DNA of 64,000 bases from Novosphingobium sp. AAP83 (GCF_001295795.1 NZ_LJHY01000018.1:62001-126000), one strand, 5' to 3'. Shown: positions 18,045-28,689, counted from the first letter of the stretch. Program-made: numbers and translations. Notes: a model not told the origin generated them from the sequence alone.

Positions 18045-19192
18045 TGGCTAACGCATCGACCCGCACGGGCAACATCTGGTCCGCCCACACCGCCGATCTG
18101 GCGGCGCTGGGCGAAAAGGCTCGGCTGCGTTCGCTCACCCCCCGCCGGGGCATCGATTTTGCCTCGAATGACTATCTCGCGATGTCATCCTCACCCCGCC
18201 TTGGCATGGCGGTGCAAGATGCCATCGCGCGCGGTGTTCCGCTGGGTTCGGGCGGATCGCGGCTGCTGCGCGGCAATGACCCCGAACACGAATTGTTGGA
18301 AGAAGAAGCCGCGCGCTTTTTCGGCAGTGAATCGGCGCTGTTCTTTTCGGCGGGCTATGCCGCCAATGTCGCGCTGCTGTCCACACTGCCGCAGCGCGGC
18401 GATCTGATCGTCTATGATGAACTCGTCCACGCATCGATGCACGAAGGCCTGCGCCTCACCCGCGCCACGGCTTTGAGCGCCGTCCACAACGACGCACAAA
18501 GCTTTGATGATGTGGCGCGTGAATGGCGCGCGGCGGGCAATGCCGGGCGCATCTGGCTGGCGTTTGAAACACTCTATTCGATGGACGGCGATATGGCCCC
18601 CGTCGCTGATATGGCCGCAATGGCGGAGCGCCACGATGCGGTGATGCTGATCGACGAAGCCCATGCAACCGGCGTGTTCGGACGCGACGGGCGCGGTCTG
18701 GCGGCTGATCTTGACGGGCGGCCCGATACCATCGTGCTGCGCACATGCGGCAAGGCTTTGGGCTGCGAAGGCGCGCTCGTCCTCGCGCCGCGTGTGGTGC
18801 GTGATTTCCTCGTCAACCGTGGCCGCCCGTTCATCTTCTCGACCGCGCCATCGCCGCTGGTCGCCGCAGCGGTGCGCGAAGCGATCCGCATGCTGGCCGA
18901 CGAACCGGACCGGCGCGATGCCCTGCACGATCTGGTTGCCCATGCTGAACGCGTGCTGGGTCGCCATGGCGCGCAAGCCACAGGCTCGCAAATCCTGCCG
19001 CTGATCCTGCATGACGATGCCCGCACGATGGCTGTTGCGGCCAGGCTGCAAAAGGCCGGGTTCGATGTGCGCGGCATTCGCCCGCCCACCGTACCCCAAG
19101 GCACCAGCCGTCTGCGCATATCACTAACGCTGAATGCCACCTCAGGAGACATCGACGCGCTCGGCACGGCGCTGGCCGAGGCAATGAAGTGA
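18044..19192 (+). CDS. bioF: 8-amino-7-oxononanoate synthase
   Basis: BioF is a PLP enzyme that condenses pimeloyl-ACP or -CoA with alanine. In this 382-residue protein [22 protein letters not shown] and [14 protein letters not shown] are typical of the alpha-oxoamine synthase family. The segment [13 protein letters not shown] holds the PLP Lys; the usual motif is TxSKAxG, and here Cys-Gly-Lys takes its place. It is translationally coupled to bioB (TGATG) and bioD (GTGA). Confidence 0.93.
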   Translation: MANASTRTGNIWSAHTADLAALGEKARLRSLTPRRGIDFASNDYLAMSSSPRLGMAVQDAIARGVPLGSGGSRLLRGNDPEHELLEEEAARFFGSESALFFSAGYAANVALLSTLPQRGDLIVYDELVHASMHEGLRLTRATALSAVHNDAQSFDDVAREWRAAGNAGRIWLAFETLYSMDGDMAPVADMAAMAERHDAVMLIDEAHATGVFGRDGRGLAADLDGRPDTIVLRTCGKALGCEGALVLAPRVVRDFLVNRGRPFIFSTAPSPLVAAAVREAIRMLADEPDRRDALHDLVAHAERVLGRHGAQATGSQILPLILHDDARTMAVAARLQKAGFDVRGIRPPTVPQGTSRLRISLTLNATSGDIDALGTALAEAMK

Positions 19193-19809
19193 GCGCGTTC
19201 GTCGTCACCGGCACCGATACCGGTATCGGCAAAACGATCTTCTCCGCCGCGCTCACCGGAGCGCTTCAGGCACATTACTGGAAGCCCGTGCAGGCAGGCC
19301 TTGATGACGGCGCAGACCGCGATCATGTGGCCCGGCTTTCAGGCTTGCCCGCCGCGCACGTGCTACCCGAAGCCTACCGCCTCAACACCCCCTGCTCGCC
19401 CCACCGCGCAGCAGAGATCGACGGCGTGGAGATAGACCTTGCGCGATTGGCCTTGCCCGATGTCCGCCCGCTGGTCGTCGAAGGCGCCGGCGGCGCGCTC
19501 GTCCCTGTCACGCGCCACACCACGTATGCCGATGTGTTCGCATGGTGGAACTTGCCCGTGATCATCGTCGCGCGCACGGCGCTGGGCACGATCAACCACT
19601 CGCTGCTCACCATCGAAGCGCTGCGCGCACGCGGCGTAACGATCCACGGCGTCGCCTTTGTTGGCGATGGCGTGGAAGACAGCGAAGCCACGATCTGCGC
19701 GATGGGCGGGGTCAAACGGTTGGGGCGCTTACCCATGCTCGACCGGCTCAATCCGCAAAGCCTAGCAATTGCCTTTGCGCAGGGGTTTCGGATCGAGGAA
19801 TTCGCGTAA
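19189..19809 (+). CDS. bioD: ATP-dependent dethiobiotin synthetase
   Basis: BioD closes the ureido ring using CO2 and ATP. The 206-residue protein begins with [17 protein letters not shown] (P-loop) and continues with [15 protein letters not shown] and [13 protein letters not shown]. The start is GTG at 19189, overlapping the bioF stop as GTGA. It is the last gene of the operon before the convergent exoprotein gene. Confidence 0.94.
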   Translation: MSAFVVTGTDTGIGKTIFSAALTGALQAHYWKPVQAGLDDGADRDHVARLSGLPAAHVLPEAYRLNTPCSPHRAAEIDGVEIDLARLALPDVRPLVVEGAGGALVPVTRHTTYADVFAWWNLPVIIVARTALGTINHSLLTIEALRARGVTIHGVAFVGDGVEDSEATICAMGGVKRLGRLPMLDRLNPQSLAIAFAQGFRIEEFA

Positions 19810-19879
19810 AAACTCCGGCACCGATCAAGCATGAGCCTTGATCGATTCCATCGCCGCAAAAATGTTCGGTCGGGTTGGA

Positions 19880-19902
19880 CGGCGACACAATATGTATCGC
19901 CG
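19880..19902. terminator. Probable terminator between bioD and convergent exoprotein gene
   Basis: CGGCGACACA (19880-19889) pairs with TGTATCGCCG (19893-19902) around a 3-base loop, with one G-T pair. On the plus strand a short T-run follows about 8 bases later; on the minus strand a run of T lies ~15 bases beyond. A bidirectional terminator is likely. Confidence 0.5.
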
Positions 19903-19942
19903 CCCCCGGTTTTCTAGGCCCTCACTTTTAAGAGCCTGATTT

Positions 19943-22900
19943 TTATGGTTTAGTTACGGTGAGCGCCGTGGCGTTCTCCGCAGCCTGCACGAAGATATAG
20001 TTTCTGTTGTTGGCGGTCAGGCCAGCGCCATTGATGGCATAAGAGCCAGGTGTCAGGAGACCGTTGGTGCCCGGGCTGAAGCGCGCGGTGCCGGTGGTGG
20101 CAGAGGCCAGCGTATCTTCCAGAACGAAGCCGGTGACTGTGCCGGTCAACAGCGGATTAGGCGTGCCGAACAGGCGCGAGACCGGATCGGCGGTGTAGGT
20201 CAGCGTCGCGGCAGTCACATTCAACACCGAACTGTTGAACCTGATCCGGTAGTTGTCCCCTGCGCTCAGCGTGCCGAGCGTGATCGCATATCTGCCCACA
20301 TTCGAGGTTTGCGTGGCGGTGGTTGCCAGCGCGCCCGTTAGGGTATCTCCGTTGACCAGTCCGGTCTGGGTGTAGACCAGCAGCGGGTTCTCGCTGCCAT
20401 AGCGGCGGCTCAGCGGGGTGGCGACGATGTTCAGCGTGGCCTGAGTGATGTTCAGCGCAGTGCTATTGTTCGCGGCCTGTCCGAAATTGAACCGGTAGTT
20501 GCCGCTGTTGCCGGAAAGGCCCGAGCCAAAGACCCCCGCCCTGCCGACATTGGTGGTGGCAGTGGCATCGGTGGCAAAGGTGGCGGTGCCGGTAGTGACA
20601 TCAGCCAGCGTTTCGCCGCGAGCAAGCCCGCTGGCGCTGGCAACGCCGGTAAAGACCGGATCAGCAGCACCATATCGGCGGTTTGCGCTCCTGGCGGTGT
20701 AAGTGATGTTCAGGTTCGCCTGGGTCACCTGATAATCGCCCGTGGCACCGGCAAATCTGTAGTTTGCCCTGTCACTTCCTCCGAGATTGGAGCCGACGCT
20801 GACAATGCCGGTATACTCGCCCGCGTTCAGGAAACCGCTGGCGCTTGTGTTGCCGGTGACGTTAACCTGCGCAATCGGGCCGGAAACGAGGTCACCATCC
20901 AGCAGGCCGTTAAGCGTCAGCTTGCCGGGGGTCAGCCGTTGGCCATAGACCGAAGTGCCGGTTTCGAGGCTGCCGGTGATCGAGCGCGGTGTGATCGTGA
21001 CATCGCCGGCCGCACCCCGGAATAGGTAATTGGCTGCATCTTGGCCGGAGAGTTGGCTGGAGACCTGCTGGATATTCTTATGCGTACCAGCCCGCAATTG
21101 ACCGCTTGTGCTGCGCAAGCCGGCCGTCGAACTGATCGATACACTATCTGTCACGACAATATCGCCATCCAGCAATCCGGTCATGGTCAGGTCACCCGCG
21201 GTGATGCTGTCACCATAGATGGCAGTGGTATCGGCAATGGTTGCGGTAAGCGCGCGGGGCGTGACGATGTAATCACCCGAGGCGCCGGCAAAGCTATAGT
21301 TGCCTGCATCGGTGCCGCTGAGGTTCGAGCTTGCCGAGATAAATCCGCTGTGCTTGCCCGCAATGATGTTACCGCTGGAGCTGCGCAGGCCGGAGTCATT
21401 GGCAGTAACTTCGGTTGAGACGCTGTCACCTCTCAAGATACCGAACAGCGCTACATCGGGCAGGGTAAAGGCCGTGCCATAGACCGCGGTCCTGGTTCCG
21501 ATATTGGCGGTCAAGGCCTTGGGGGTGACGGTGTAATCACCAAGGACACTGGGCGCCGTGTAGTTTCTGCCATCAGCTCCGCTGAACCATCCGATATGCT
21601 GGATACCCTGGTAGCTACCGGCATTGAGCCTGCCTGCGCTGCTCAGGCTGACTGAAGTATCAACCCGGACATTGCCGATTACGACATCGTCAGCCAGCAC
21701 ACCGGTAAGCGTCACCTCACCGGGATTGAGACGACCCGTGCCATAGACCGAAGTACCGGCCGAGATGGACCCGCCAAGCTCCCGCTGCTTGACTGTGTAA
21801 TCGCCGGAAGCGCCAGCAAAGCTGTAGTTGCCCGCGTCCGCTCCGACCAGATCGCCAAGACGCTGAATACCCACATGCAGGGCCGCCCAGAGGTAACCGC
21901 TGGTGCTGGTGAGGCCGGTGGTGTCGATCGTCACATTGCCTGCGCCGACGCTATCGCCATCAACCACGCCGTTCAGCGTCACCGCGCCCGGCGTCAGCGC
22001 CTCGCCATAGACCGACGAACCCGCTTCAATCGTAGCGTCCACCACTTTGGCGGTGACGGTATAATCAGCCGTCACAGGGGTGTCGTTACCGGACTGAGGC
22101 ACAATGATATAGTTGGCTGCATCAAGTCCGGAAAGGTTGGCAAGCTGCTGGATACCGGTGTGGGTGCCAGCGCGCAGGTTGCCGCTGCTGCTGGTCAGGC
22201 CGGACGTGTCGACAATAACGTTGGCCGGGTCAACCTGGTCACCGTCGATCAGGCCGCTCAACGTCGCGGCACCGGGGGCCAGTACATCGCCATAGACCGA
22301 CGAACCCGCTTCAATCGAAGCGCTGATCAATTTGGGCGTCACCGTCCAATCGCTGGTTATGACGCCCAGATCATAATTGTCGGCGTCCGCGCCGCTGATC
22401 GACGTGACTGACTGGATGCCTGCGTGATAACCAGCCCTCAGGTTGCCACTGCTGCTGGTCAGGCCGTCGGTATTGATAGCGACCGTGCCGTAAACCTGAT
22501 CAAAAGCAAACGTGTTGTTAGTAGCCGAATAGTTATACTCGGTAAAAAGATACGCCGGTGATGTAACGAGAGTTTCGCCGTACGTTGTCTGACCAGGGAG
22601 GATAAATCCGTTGAGCAATGCTTTCTCGACGAAGTAGTCGCCGGTTATCCGGCCCAGTTCATAGTTGTCCGCATCCGCACCGTCGATCGACGAGACCGAC
22701 TGGATGCCCAAGTGATAACCCGCCTTGAGGTTGCCGCTGGTGCTGGTGTTTCCGGCGGTATCGATGCTGACATTGCCGGCCACCTGATCGCCGGACAAAG
22801 TATCAAGAAACGCCGGGCCAACTGCAAGAAGCTGGCCGTATGTCGAAAAACCTGTGCCGATAAACCCATTGGTAAGCGCCCGCTTTTCTACGAGGTAGTC

Positions 22901-25900
22901 ACCGGCATCACCTTGGTAGATGTAGTTTCCGGCATCATTGCCTTCCAGACCAGAGACGTTGACGATACCGATATGGTAGCCGGCCTTCAACTTGTTAGCG
23001 CCACTGACTTGGCTGTCGCTAGCATTGATCGATGTTAGGGCAAATACCGCATCACCATCAAGCACGCCGGTCAGCGCAACTTCCGATGCGCTTAGGTCGT
23101 CGCCATAAATCGATCTGCCGACATTGATCGGGCCGCCGATCACGCGCTGCGTAACATCGTAGAAGCCGTCATTACCGGCATAGCCGTAGTTGTCGCCATC
23201 AGCACCGCCCAAGGCCGAAACCCTGACAATGCCATGCGAGCCGACACGGATGTGGCCACTGCCGCTGAGCAGGTGATCGGTGTTGATAAGCGTTGTCTCG
23301 GGTGTAACGATATCGCCCGCGATCACATTGTACAGGACCACCTCCGAGCCTCTTACAGCATCGCCATAGACCGAGACCAGTGACTGGACGAAGCCGTCGG
23401 AGTACAATTTATCAACGGTATAATCGCCCACCACGTTTTCGAAGCTGTAGTTGTCAGCATCAGTGCCTGTCAGCGACGACAGGCTTTGCAGGCCGGTATA
23501 GCTGCCTGCCCTGAGGTGACCGCTGCTGCTGGTCTTGCCGGTGGTGTCGATGGAGACCTTATCACCGAAGACGAAATCACCGCCAATCACGCCATCCAGC
23601 GTTACCGAACCCAGGACAAAATCATTTCCATAGGTTGAGGATCCGGTAGAGATAAACCCGCCAAGCGCCTTGGGCGTGACGGTATAATCGCCACCAAGCA
23701 CGCTATTGAACGCGTAGTTTTCAGAATCCGTGCCAGCCAGGGAAAGCAGGCGTTGCACTTCGGTATGGGTCCCAACCCTAAGGTGGCCGCTGCTGCTGGT
23801 CAGACCTTCGGTGTCGAGTTCCATCTCGCCTGACTGGACATCGTCGCCGTCGATCAAGCCGGTCAGTGTAACGGAACCGCGAATGAATTCACTGCCGTAG
23901 ATTGACGAGGCCGACGCGATGGAAGCGCCAATCACCTTCTGGTTGACAAAGTAAGCACCGACCACGGTATCGAATGTATAGTTGCCCGCGCTTGCCCCGT
24001 TAAGCGAACTGACGAGCTGGCCGCCGGGATAGCCGCCGTTGTAGAATCCGGCCTTGAGGTGGCCGCTGCTGCTGAGGACGCCGGTGGTGTCGATCGAGAC
24101 GTTGCCGGTTACTTCGTGCCCTGCAACTATATTAGTGAAGATCGCGGCCCCCGGGGCGAGCGCAGAGCCGTAAGTCGAGCTGGATTCGGCGATTGTGCCG
24201 ATCAGCGCCAGCTTGTTGACGACCAGTATGCCATCGGTGTTGCCACTGCTGGCGATCGTATAGTTGCTGGCCGCGCTGCCGGTGAGGCCGGTGACGCGCT
24301 GCGAGTACGTGCCAGCGCCCAGCGTGGCGCTGAGCGCATATTCTGTAGGGCCTGAGAATAGCCCGACCGTGCCGCTGACATTCCCGATGTCAACCGATGC
24401 CAGCCCGCTCAGCGTTACAGCGCCCAGTGTTGCCAGCGTGCCGAACGTGGATGTGGCATCGGCGACCGAATAGGTGATCGCGGTCAACAGTGCCTGATTG
24501 ATGGTAAGCGCACCCGTCACAAAGGTGATGTCGTAGCCCTGCTGGCCTGAATAGAGCCCGCTGACACTATGATCATACTTACCGGCATTGGTGCCGGTGC
24601 CGCCACTGTAAACTGCGTTGCCCTGCAAACTGGCACCGCTGATCGAGGGCGTATAGCCGGTGACCATTTGCGCAAAGCCATTATAGGTGACCGTGGCGCT
24701 GTTGGCGGCGACGGTCAGCGGGGTGAGCAAGGAGCGCAGCAGCGGCGCGGTTTGCCCTTCATAAATGCGCCAGACGGAAGATGATCCGCCCGTGTTGGCG
24801 ATATCCCAACCGCTGCCCTGGAAGAAACCTGAATCCTGCATCTCGAACGCGGTCAACTCGGTCGCGGAGCTATCGCCATTGGCATTGCCGCTTAACCAGG
24901 CGCTGTTCTCCACCTGGCCATAGTTGTTGCCCACCAGACCACCTGCACTGTTACCGTCCCATGCCACCACACCTGTGGCATAAGTCCTGTTGATTGTACC
25001 GTAATTGGTGCCAACCAAACCGCCGGAATAGGCGTAAGGCAGATCAAGGTTAGCGCGGGTAACCGCGCCTGTGGCATAAGCATCGGTTATCAAGCCATAA
25101 TTGTCGGCGACAAGACCGCCTGTAAAGCCGCCGCCCGAGTTGCTGACATTCCCGCTGGCATAGGCGCGTTCGATCGTGCCGGTATTGATGCCGGTCAGCC
25201 CCCCTGCATTGTTGCCGGAGCTATTGTGTGCTTCAACATTGCCATTGGCATACGAATCAACGATTGTGCCGCCTGCGTTATAGCCTGTCAGACCACCGAC
25301 ATAACCACCATAACCGTACATCGAGACGTTGCCCGTGGCGTATGAGTTCGAGATGTAAGCTGAAGAAAACCCGACAAGCCCGCCAGTGTAATAGGCATCA
25401 ACGCCAGTGACCGAGCCGGTTGCGTGGGAGCCGCTGATAGTGGAGCCGTTAGCATAACCAAATAGCCCGCCTGTACCAAAGCTGTAGTTTGACTGGGTTC
25501 CAGTCACCGTTGCCGATGAAGAGGCGTTGCTGACACTGCCTGAGTAGACATAGCCACCGAGGCCACCAACCGAGACCCCCCCGGTAACCTGACCGGATGT
25601 GGATACATTTTCGATTGTTGCAAAAACCGCGTGGCCGAACAGGCCACCGACGCTTACTCTACCGTTTACCTGCACGTTGACAAGATCGACGTTCCGGATC
25701 GAACCTCCGAAGACCCTGCCGAAAAGGCCGATATTGTCGGCATTCTCCCTGTTGATGGTCAGCCCTGTGATCGAGTGGCCCTGACCATCGAAACTGCCGG
25801 TGAAAGATCCGTAAGTCTCGCCACCCAGCGGGTCGAAGCCGGCCCCGCCATTCCAGAACTCCGTGCCGCTGGCGTCAATATCATTGGCCAGTACGATGCT

Positions 25901-27412
25901 CGTCGCCGACGTTTTATCAAACAACCCCTGGAGGCCATAGACGTCTGCTATCTGTAAGGGCGTTGCCGCTTCGCCATCACCACCCAGAACCCGGTTGAAG
26001 AAGGCCGTGCCGTTCTGGGCAATGGTGAAATCGCGATGCACCGTGAAGCCCGGCAATGCGGCGGAATTCTGGGACCAGGTACCACTTTGCAGCAAGAAGT
26101 TGTTTACAGAAATAGCGCTGTTCGGATTGACCAGCCGGGCCGATAGAATGAGGGAGCCGTTATTGCCGGTGATCGAGGCGTTGAAATTGATCTCGTTAAA
26201 GGCTGTTAACGTCAGTTCGCCATTACCGGTCCAGCTAATCGCGCTGTTGATGTTGATATCGCCCGAGCCGGGGGACTGCGTGCCGGGGCCGCTGGCAGAG
26301 TCGACGGTAGTGAGCAATGAAACGTTGCTGGTGTCCAGCGCGTTGCTGATCGTTGCTGCCGCTGCTTCATCAACCGTAATGTCAACCGGATCGATCAACC
26401 AAGTGCCCAGCGCGCCGCCGCGCGCCGACGTGTCAACCGTCAGCCCTGCGAAATCGACCGTGTTGCCCGATGTTTCGATAAAGCCGCCATCGCCGGTTGT
26501 CCCGGTGGCGCGCGCCAGCAATGTGCCGTTGGCGGTCATCGCGTTGCCGATGGCCATGATCGTGCCACCCTTGCCGGCGTCATTCGAAACATCGACCGTG
26601 CCCGAAAGCGTGACATCGCCGTTGTTGCCGCTGGCGCTTTGCGCGGCGACACTGCCCGGCAGGTTGACGATGTTGCGCACCGCGTTTTGCGCATCTGCCG
26701 TGCTGACCAGCGCGGCCGTGCCATCGGCATTTACCCGCGCCGCATCGGGCAGGGCGATGCTGAGAAACCCACCACCGTTAAGGTCAAGCGTCGCCTTGGT
26801 CACCGCGCCGATGGTAACCTGACCTGCTGGAGCAGCGATCAGGCCGGTATGGTTGACCTGACCGCCAAGCAGACCAACGAAACCGCCGCTGCCGGTGACG
26901 GTGATCGTTCCGCTGTTGCTAACAAGGCCGCCATTGCCGGTGAAAGTGCCCTGGCCGCTCATGAAGTCGGCGTCGTTGATGTCCAGCGTCGATGCCACAA
27001 ACCCGCGCCCGACATTGACCGCGCCCGATGAGGTGATCTGGATGCCGTTCGGGTTGATGAGGAACACGCTGCCGGTGGCATTGACCGTGCCCGCAATGGT
27101 CGAAGTGGTATCGCCCGTTACCCGGTTCAGTGTGGCCGAATTCACGCTTGGCTGCGCAAAAGTCAGCGTCTGGCCCGAGCCAACACTAAAGCTGCCCCAG
27201 TTGATTACCGCCCGCTCGCTCGTCTGGGTAACCGTCTGGTTACCGAATGTCGGCACCGGCAGCGCCACGCTTCCGCTCACCACGCTACCGGCGGTCGGCA
27301 TGGCCGTCGAAGGGACATCCTCCGCATGCGCTGGTGCCATTTGCCCCCCCGCAAGCATCGCGATGGTGCTGCCCGAAAGGCCGAGGCTGCGACGGAGGAA
27401 GCGGTTGGTCAT
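19943..27412 (-). CDS. Two-partner secretion exoprotein (TpsA; filamentous hemagglutinin-type, GLUG/YDG/MBG repeats)
   Basis: From ATG at 27412 (GGAG nine bases upstream) the product is ~2,489 residues. A 30-residue signal peptide ends in APAHA. The TPS secretion domain follows, with the family motif NPNGI at 120-124 (FLINPNGIQI). A beta-helical region is followed by GLUG repeats, one or two MBG-type domains, thirteen YDG-type repeats of ~80 residues, and three C-terminal MBG-type domains; it ends at VTKP without a membrane anchor. The protein should be exported by the TpsB-like partner at 28686 and act at the cell surface, probably in adhesion or biofilm. The partner genes share a strand but are separated by an inverted sulfotransferase gene. 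Confidence 0.9.
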   Translation of the reverse strand: MTNRFLRRSLGLSGSTIAMLAGGQMAPAHAEDVPSTAMPTAGSVVSGSVALPVPTFGNQTVTQTSERAVINWGSFSVGSGQTLTFAQPSVNSATLNRVTGDTTSTIAGTVNATGSVFLINPNGIQITSSGAVNVGRGFVASTLDINDADFMSGQGTFTGNGGLVSNSGTITVTGSGGFVGLLGGQVNHTGLIAAPAGQVTIGAVTKATLDLNGGGFLSIALPDAARVNADGTAALVSTADAQNAVRNIVNLPGSVAAQSASGNNGDVTLSGTVDVSNDAGKGGTIMAIGNAMTANGTLLARATGTTGDGGFIETSGNTVDFAGLTVDTSARGGALGTWLIDPVDITVDEAAAATISNALDTSNVSLLTTVDSASGPGTQSPGSGDININSAISWTGNGELTLTAFNEINFNASITGNNGSLILSARLVNPNSAISVNNFLLQSGTWSQNSAALPGFTVHRDFTIAQNGTAFFNRVLGGDGEAATPLQIADVYGLQGLFDKTSATSIVLANDIDASGTEFWNGGAGFDPLGGETYGSFTGSFDGQGHSITGLTINRENADNIGLFGRVFGGSIRNVDLVNVQVNGRVSVGGLFGHAVFATIENVSTSGQVTGGVSVGGLGGYVYSGSVSNASSSATVTGTQSNYSFGTGGLFGYANGSTISGSHATGSVTGVDAYYTGGLVGFSSAYISNSYATGNVSMYGYGGYVGGLTGYNAGGTIVDSYANGNVEAHNSSGNNAGGLTGINTGTIERAYASGNVSNSGGGFTGGLVADNYGLITDAYATGAVTRANLDLPYAYSGGLVGTNYGTINRTYATGVVAWDGNSAGGLVGNNYGQVENSAWLSGNANGDSSATELTAFEMQDSGFFQGSGWDIANTGGSSSVWRIYEGQTAPLLRSLLTPLTVAANSATVTYNGFAQMVTGYTPSISGASLQGNAVYSGGTGTNAGKYDHSVSGLYSGQQGYDITFVTGALTINQALLTAITYSVADATSTFGTLATLGAVTLSGLASVDIGNVSGTVGLFSGPTEYALSATLGAGTYSQRVTGLTGSAASNYTIASSGNTDGILVVNKLALIGTIAESSSTYGSALAPGAAIFTNIVAGHEVTGNVSIDTTGVLSSSGHLKAGFYNGGYPGGQLVSSLNGASAGNYTFDTVVGAYFVNQKVIGASIASASSIYGSEFIRGSVTLTGLIDGDDVQSGEMELDTEGLTSSSGHLRVGTHTEVQRLLSLAGTDSENYAFNSVLGGDYTVTPKALGGFISTGSSTYGNDFVLGSVTLDGVIGGDFVFGDKVSIDTTGKTSSSGHLRAGSYTGLQSLSSLTGTDADNYSFENVVGDYTVDKLYSDGFVQSLVSVYGDAVRGSEVVLYNVIAGDIVTPETTLINTDHLLSGSGHIRVGSHGIVRVSALGGADGDNYGYAGNDGFYDVTQRVIGGPINVGRSIYGDDLSASEVALTGVLDGDAVFALTSINASDSQVSGANKLKAGYHIGIVNVSGLEGNDAGNYIYQGDAGDYLVEKRALTNGFIGTGFSTYGQLLAVGPAFLDTLSGDQVAGNVSIDTAGNTSTSGNLKAGYHLGIQSVSSIDGADADNYELGRITGDYFVEKALLNGFILPGQTTYGETLVTSPAYLFTEYNYSATNNTFAFDQVYGTVAINTDGLTSSSGNLRAGYHAGIQSVTSISGADADNYDLGVITSDWTVTPKLISASIEAGSSVYGDVLAPGAATLSGLIDGDQVDPANVIVDTSGLTSSSGNLRAGTHTGIQQLANLSGLDAANYIIVPQSGNDTPVTADYTVTAKVVDATIEAGSSVYGEALTPGAVTLNGVVDGDSVGAGNVTIDTTGLTSTSGYLWAALHVGIQRLGDLVGADAGNYSFAGASGDYTVKQRELGGSISAGTSVYGTGRLNPGEVTLTGVLADDVVIGNVRVDTSVSLSSAGRLNAGSYQGIQHIGWFSGADGRNYTAPSVLGDYTVTPKALTANIGTRTAVYGTAFTLPDVALFGILRGDSVSTEVTANDSGLRSSSGNIIAGKHSGFISASSNLSGTDAGNYSFAGASGDYIVTPRALTATIADTTAIYGDSITAGDLTMTGLLDGDIVVTDSVSISSTAGLRSTSGQLRAGTHKNIQQVSSQLSGQDAANYLFRGAAGDVTITPRSITGSLETGTSVYGQRLTPGKLTLNGLLDGDLVSGPIAQVNVTGNTSASGFLNAGEYTGIVSVGSNLGGSDRANYRFAGATGDYQVTQANLNITYTARSANRRYGAADPVFTGVASASGLARGETLADVTTGTATFATDATATTNVGRAGVFGSGLSGNSGNYRFNFGQAANNSTALNITQATLNIVATPLSRRYGSENPLLVYTQTGLVNGDTLTGALATTATQTSNVGRYAITLGTLSAGDNYRIRFNSSVLNVTAATLTYTADPVSRLFGTPNPLLTGTVTGFVLEDTLASATTGTARFSPGTNGLLTPGSYAINGAGLTANNRNYIFVQAAENATALTVTKP
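20710..24200 (-). repeat. Array of thirteen YDG-type protein repeats inside the exoprotein gene
   Basis: About thirteen units of 230-290 bases encode ~80-residue modules. Each has a header such as SSVYGDVLAPGAATLSG, a core like GLTSSSGNLRAG and a tail like DAANY then GDYTV. The units are similar but not identical at the DNA level. Such arrays can expand or contract by recombination. Boundaries are approximate. Confidence 0.8.
24890..25810 (-). repeat. GLUG-type repeat region inside the exoprotein gene
   Basis: This stretch encodes about ten short glycine-rich units of the form GGLVGxNxGTIxxxYATG, for example GGLVGTNYGTINRTYATG. GLUG motifs occur in adhesins and IgA-protease-like surface proteins. 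Boundaries are approximate. Confidence 0.75.
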
Positions 27413-27834
27413 CGAATTAGGCTCCGGGTATTGCGTACGTAGACGACGGAATTCTGAAACAAGGGCATTGGTTCGGCAGGCAGACCCATCTAAAAACATT
27501 AACTATTTCGGCCGCTACACCGGGGTGCAGCAGCCTTGTTCGACCGGGACTTGAACCCACTCAGGTCCACCCATTTTCGCGCAGAAAATTCTTGCTGCGT
27601 GAACAATTTACCGTCTTGAAATGCCCCAAAACTTAAGCGCGACTCGGAAGAGAAGCGCATTTCACTAAGTACCTTTACTATGCCTCACTTTTGCCAGATG
27701 TAAAATTCGTTTACTTACCATTAATATTTTTTGTCCAGAATGGAGACTTTCCCTCGTATTCGGGTTGCTGTGGGGCAACCGGCTTGCTTCCATCGGGGAA
27801 GCGCACATGGCGCAGCACAAAGGAAAGCATCGTA
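27413..27834. promoter_or_regulatory. Divergent AT-rich intergenic region, exoprotein/sulfotransferase
   Basis: This 422-base gap separates the leftward exoprotein from the rightward sulfotransferase and holds no convincing gene. The centre (about 27600-27740) is clearly more AT-rich than its surroundings and probably carries both promoters. A hairpin GGTTGC/GCAACC lies near 27764-27780. A 20-base stretch at 27541-27560 resembles a tRNA T-arm on the minus strand, but no tRNA can be built from it. Confidence 0.45.
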
Positions 27835-28689
27835 ATGACAGCCAAAGGCGATGCCCAAAGGCGAGGACTGGTGAACCGGTCACCGATCCATTTCATTTCG
27901 GGCCTTCCCCGGTCCGGCTCGACACTGCTCAGCGCATTGCTGGCACAGAACCCGCGCTTTGCGGCAGGGGTCGTCAGTCCGGTGCAAGGCATGTTCAACG
28001 GCGTGCTGCCGGTCATGGGGGCGGGCGAATTTGCCACCTTCTTCGACGACGAACGCCGCGCCGGGGTGCTGCGCAGCCTTGTCGATGGCTATCACCGGCC
28101 AGCACCGGACGGTGTGGCTTTTGACAGCAACCGGTTGTGGACGGGCAAGCTGGCGATCCTTCGCGCGCTTTACCCGGACGCGCGGGTAATCTGCTGCGTG
28201 CGCCATGTCGGCTGGATCATCGACAGTATCGAACGGCTGGTACGCGCCAACCCTCTGCAACAAAGTACGCTGTTTGCCGGGCTGCCGGCGGAATCATCAC
28301 TCTACCAGCGGGCGAGTTATCTGCTTAACGCCGAAAAAGGGCTGATCGGCCAACCATGGAGCCTGATGCGCGAGGCATGGTTCAGCGCACTGGCCCCGGC
28401 GCTGATCGTGATCGATTACGAACGCCTGACCGCCAACCCGCGCGCGATCATCGCCGCACTCTACAAGGAACTGGGCGAGGAACCGTTTGCCCACGATTTC
28501 GATAACCTGGCGTTTGATACCCCCGAATATGATACGCAGATTGGCCTGCCAGGACTGCACCGCGTGCGCCCGAAACTGGAAGCGGCACCGCGTCCGCTGG
28601 CGATCCCGCCCGATCTGTTCAACCAGCACGAGGAAGCCGCCTTCTGGCGGCGGCGCGAATTGAACCAGCGCGGTGCCGTTGTTCTTTAG
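27835..28689 (+). CDS. Sulfotransferase family protein
   Basis: The 284-residue protein is a cytosolic PAPS-dependent sulfotransferase-like enzyme. The 5'-phosphosulfate loop is IHFISGLPRSGSTLLSALLA (residues ~18-37). A later segment VICCVRHVGWIIDSIERLVR fits the 3'-phosphate site, followed by IDYERLTANPR. ATG at 27835 is supported by AAAGGAAAG upstream; the open frame extends further 5' but is less gene-like. There is no signal peptide. It sits between the TPS partners on the opposite strand and overlaps the end of tpsB by 4 bases. Acceptor unknown; a tyrosine or glycan on the surface is possible. Confidence 0.85.
   Translation: MTAKGDAQRRGLVNRSPIHFISGLPRSGSTLLSALLAQNPRFAAGVVSPVQGMFNGVLPVMGAGEFATFFDDERRAGVLRSLVDGYHRPAPDGVAFDSNRLWTGKLAILRALYPDARVICCVRHVGWIIDSIERLVRANPLQQSTLFAGLPAESSLYQRASYLLNAEKGLIGQPWSLMREAWFSALAPALIVIDYERLTANPRAIIAALYKELGEEPFAHDFDNLAFDTPEYDTQIGLPGLHRVRPKLEAAPRPLAIPPDLFNQHEEAAFWRRRELNQRGAVVL

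Noticed and set aside
20710..24200. CRISPR-like array
   Set aside because: The repeats are long, in frame, divergent and coding; they lack short identical repeats with unique spacers.
25995..27554. Long plus-strand open frames opposite the exoprotein gene
   Set aside because: They mirror the Gly/Ala/Thr-rich codon pattern of the exoprotein, contain no known motif, and lie antisense to a well-supported gene.
27541..27560. tRNA T-arm-like sequence on the minus strand (GTGGGTTCAAGTCCCGGTCG)
   Set aside because: No acceptor, D- or anticodon arm can be built around it and one T-stem pair is mismatched. It may be a chance match or an old fragment.
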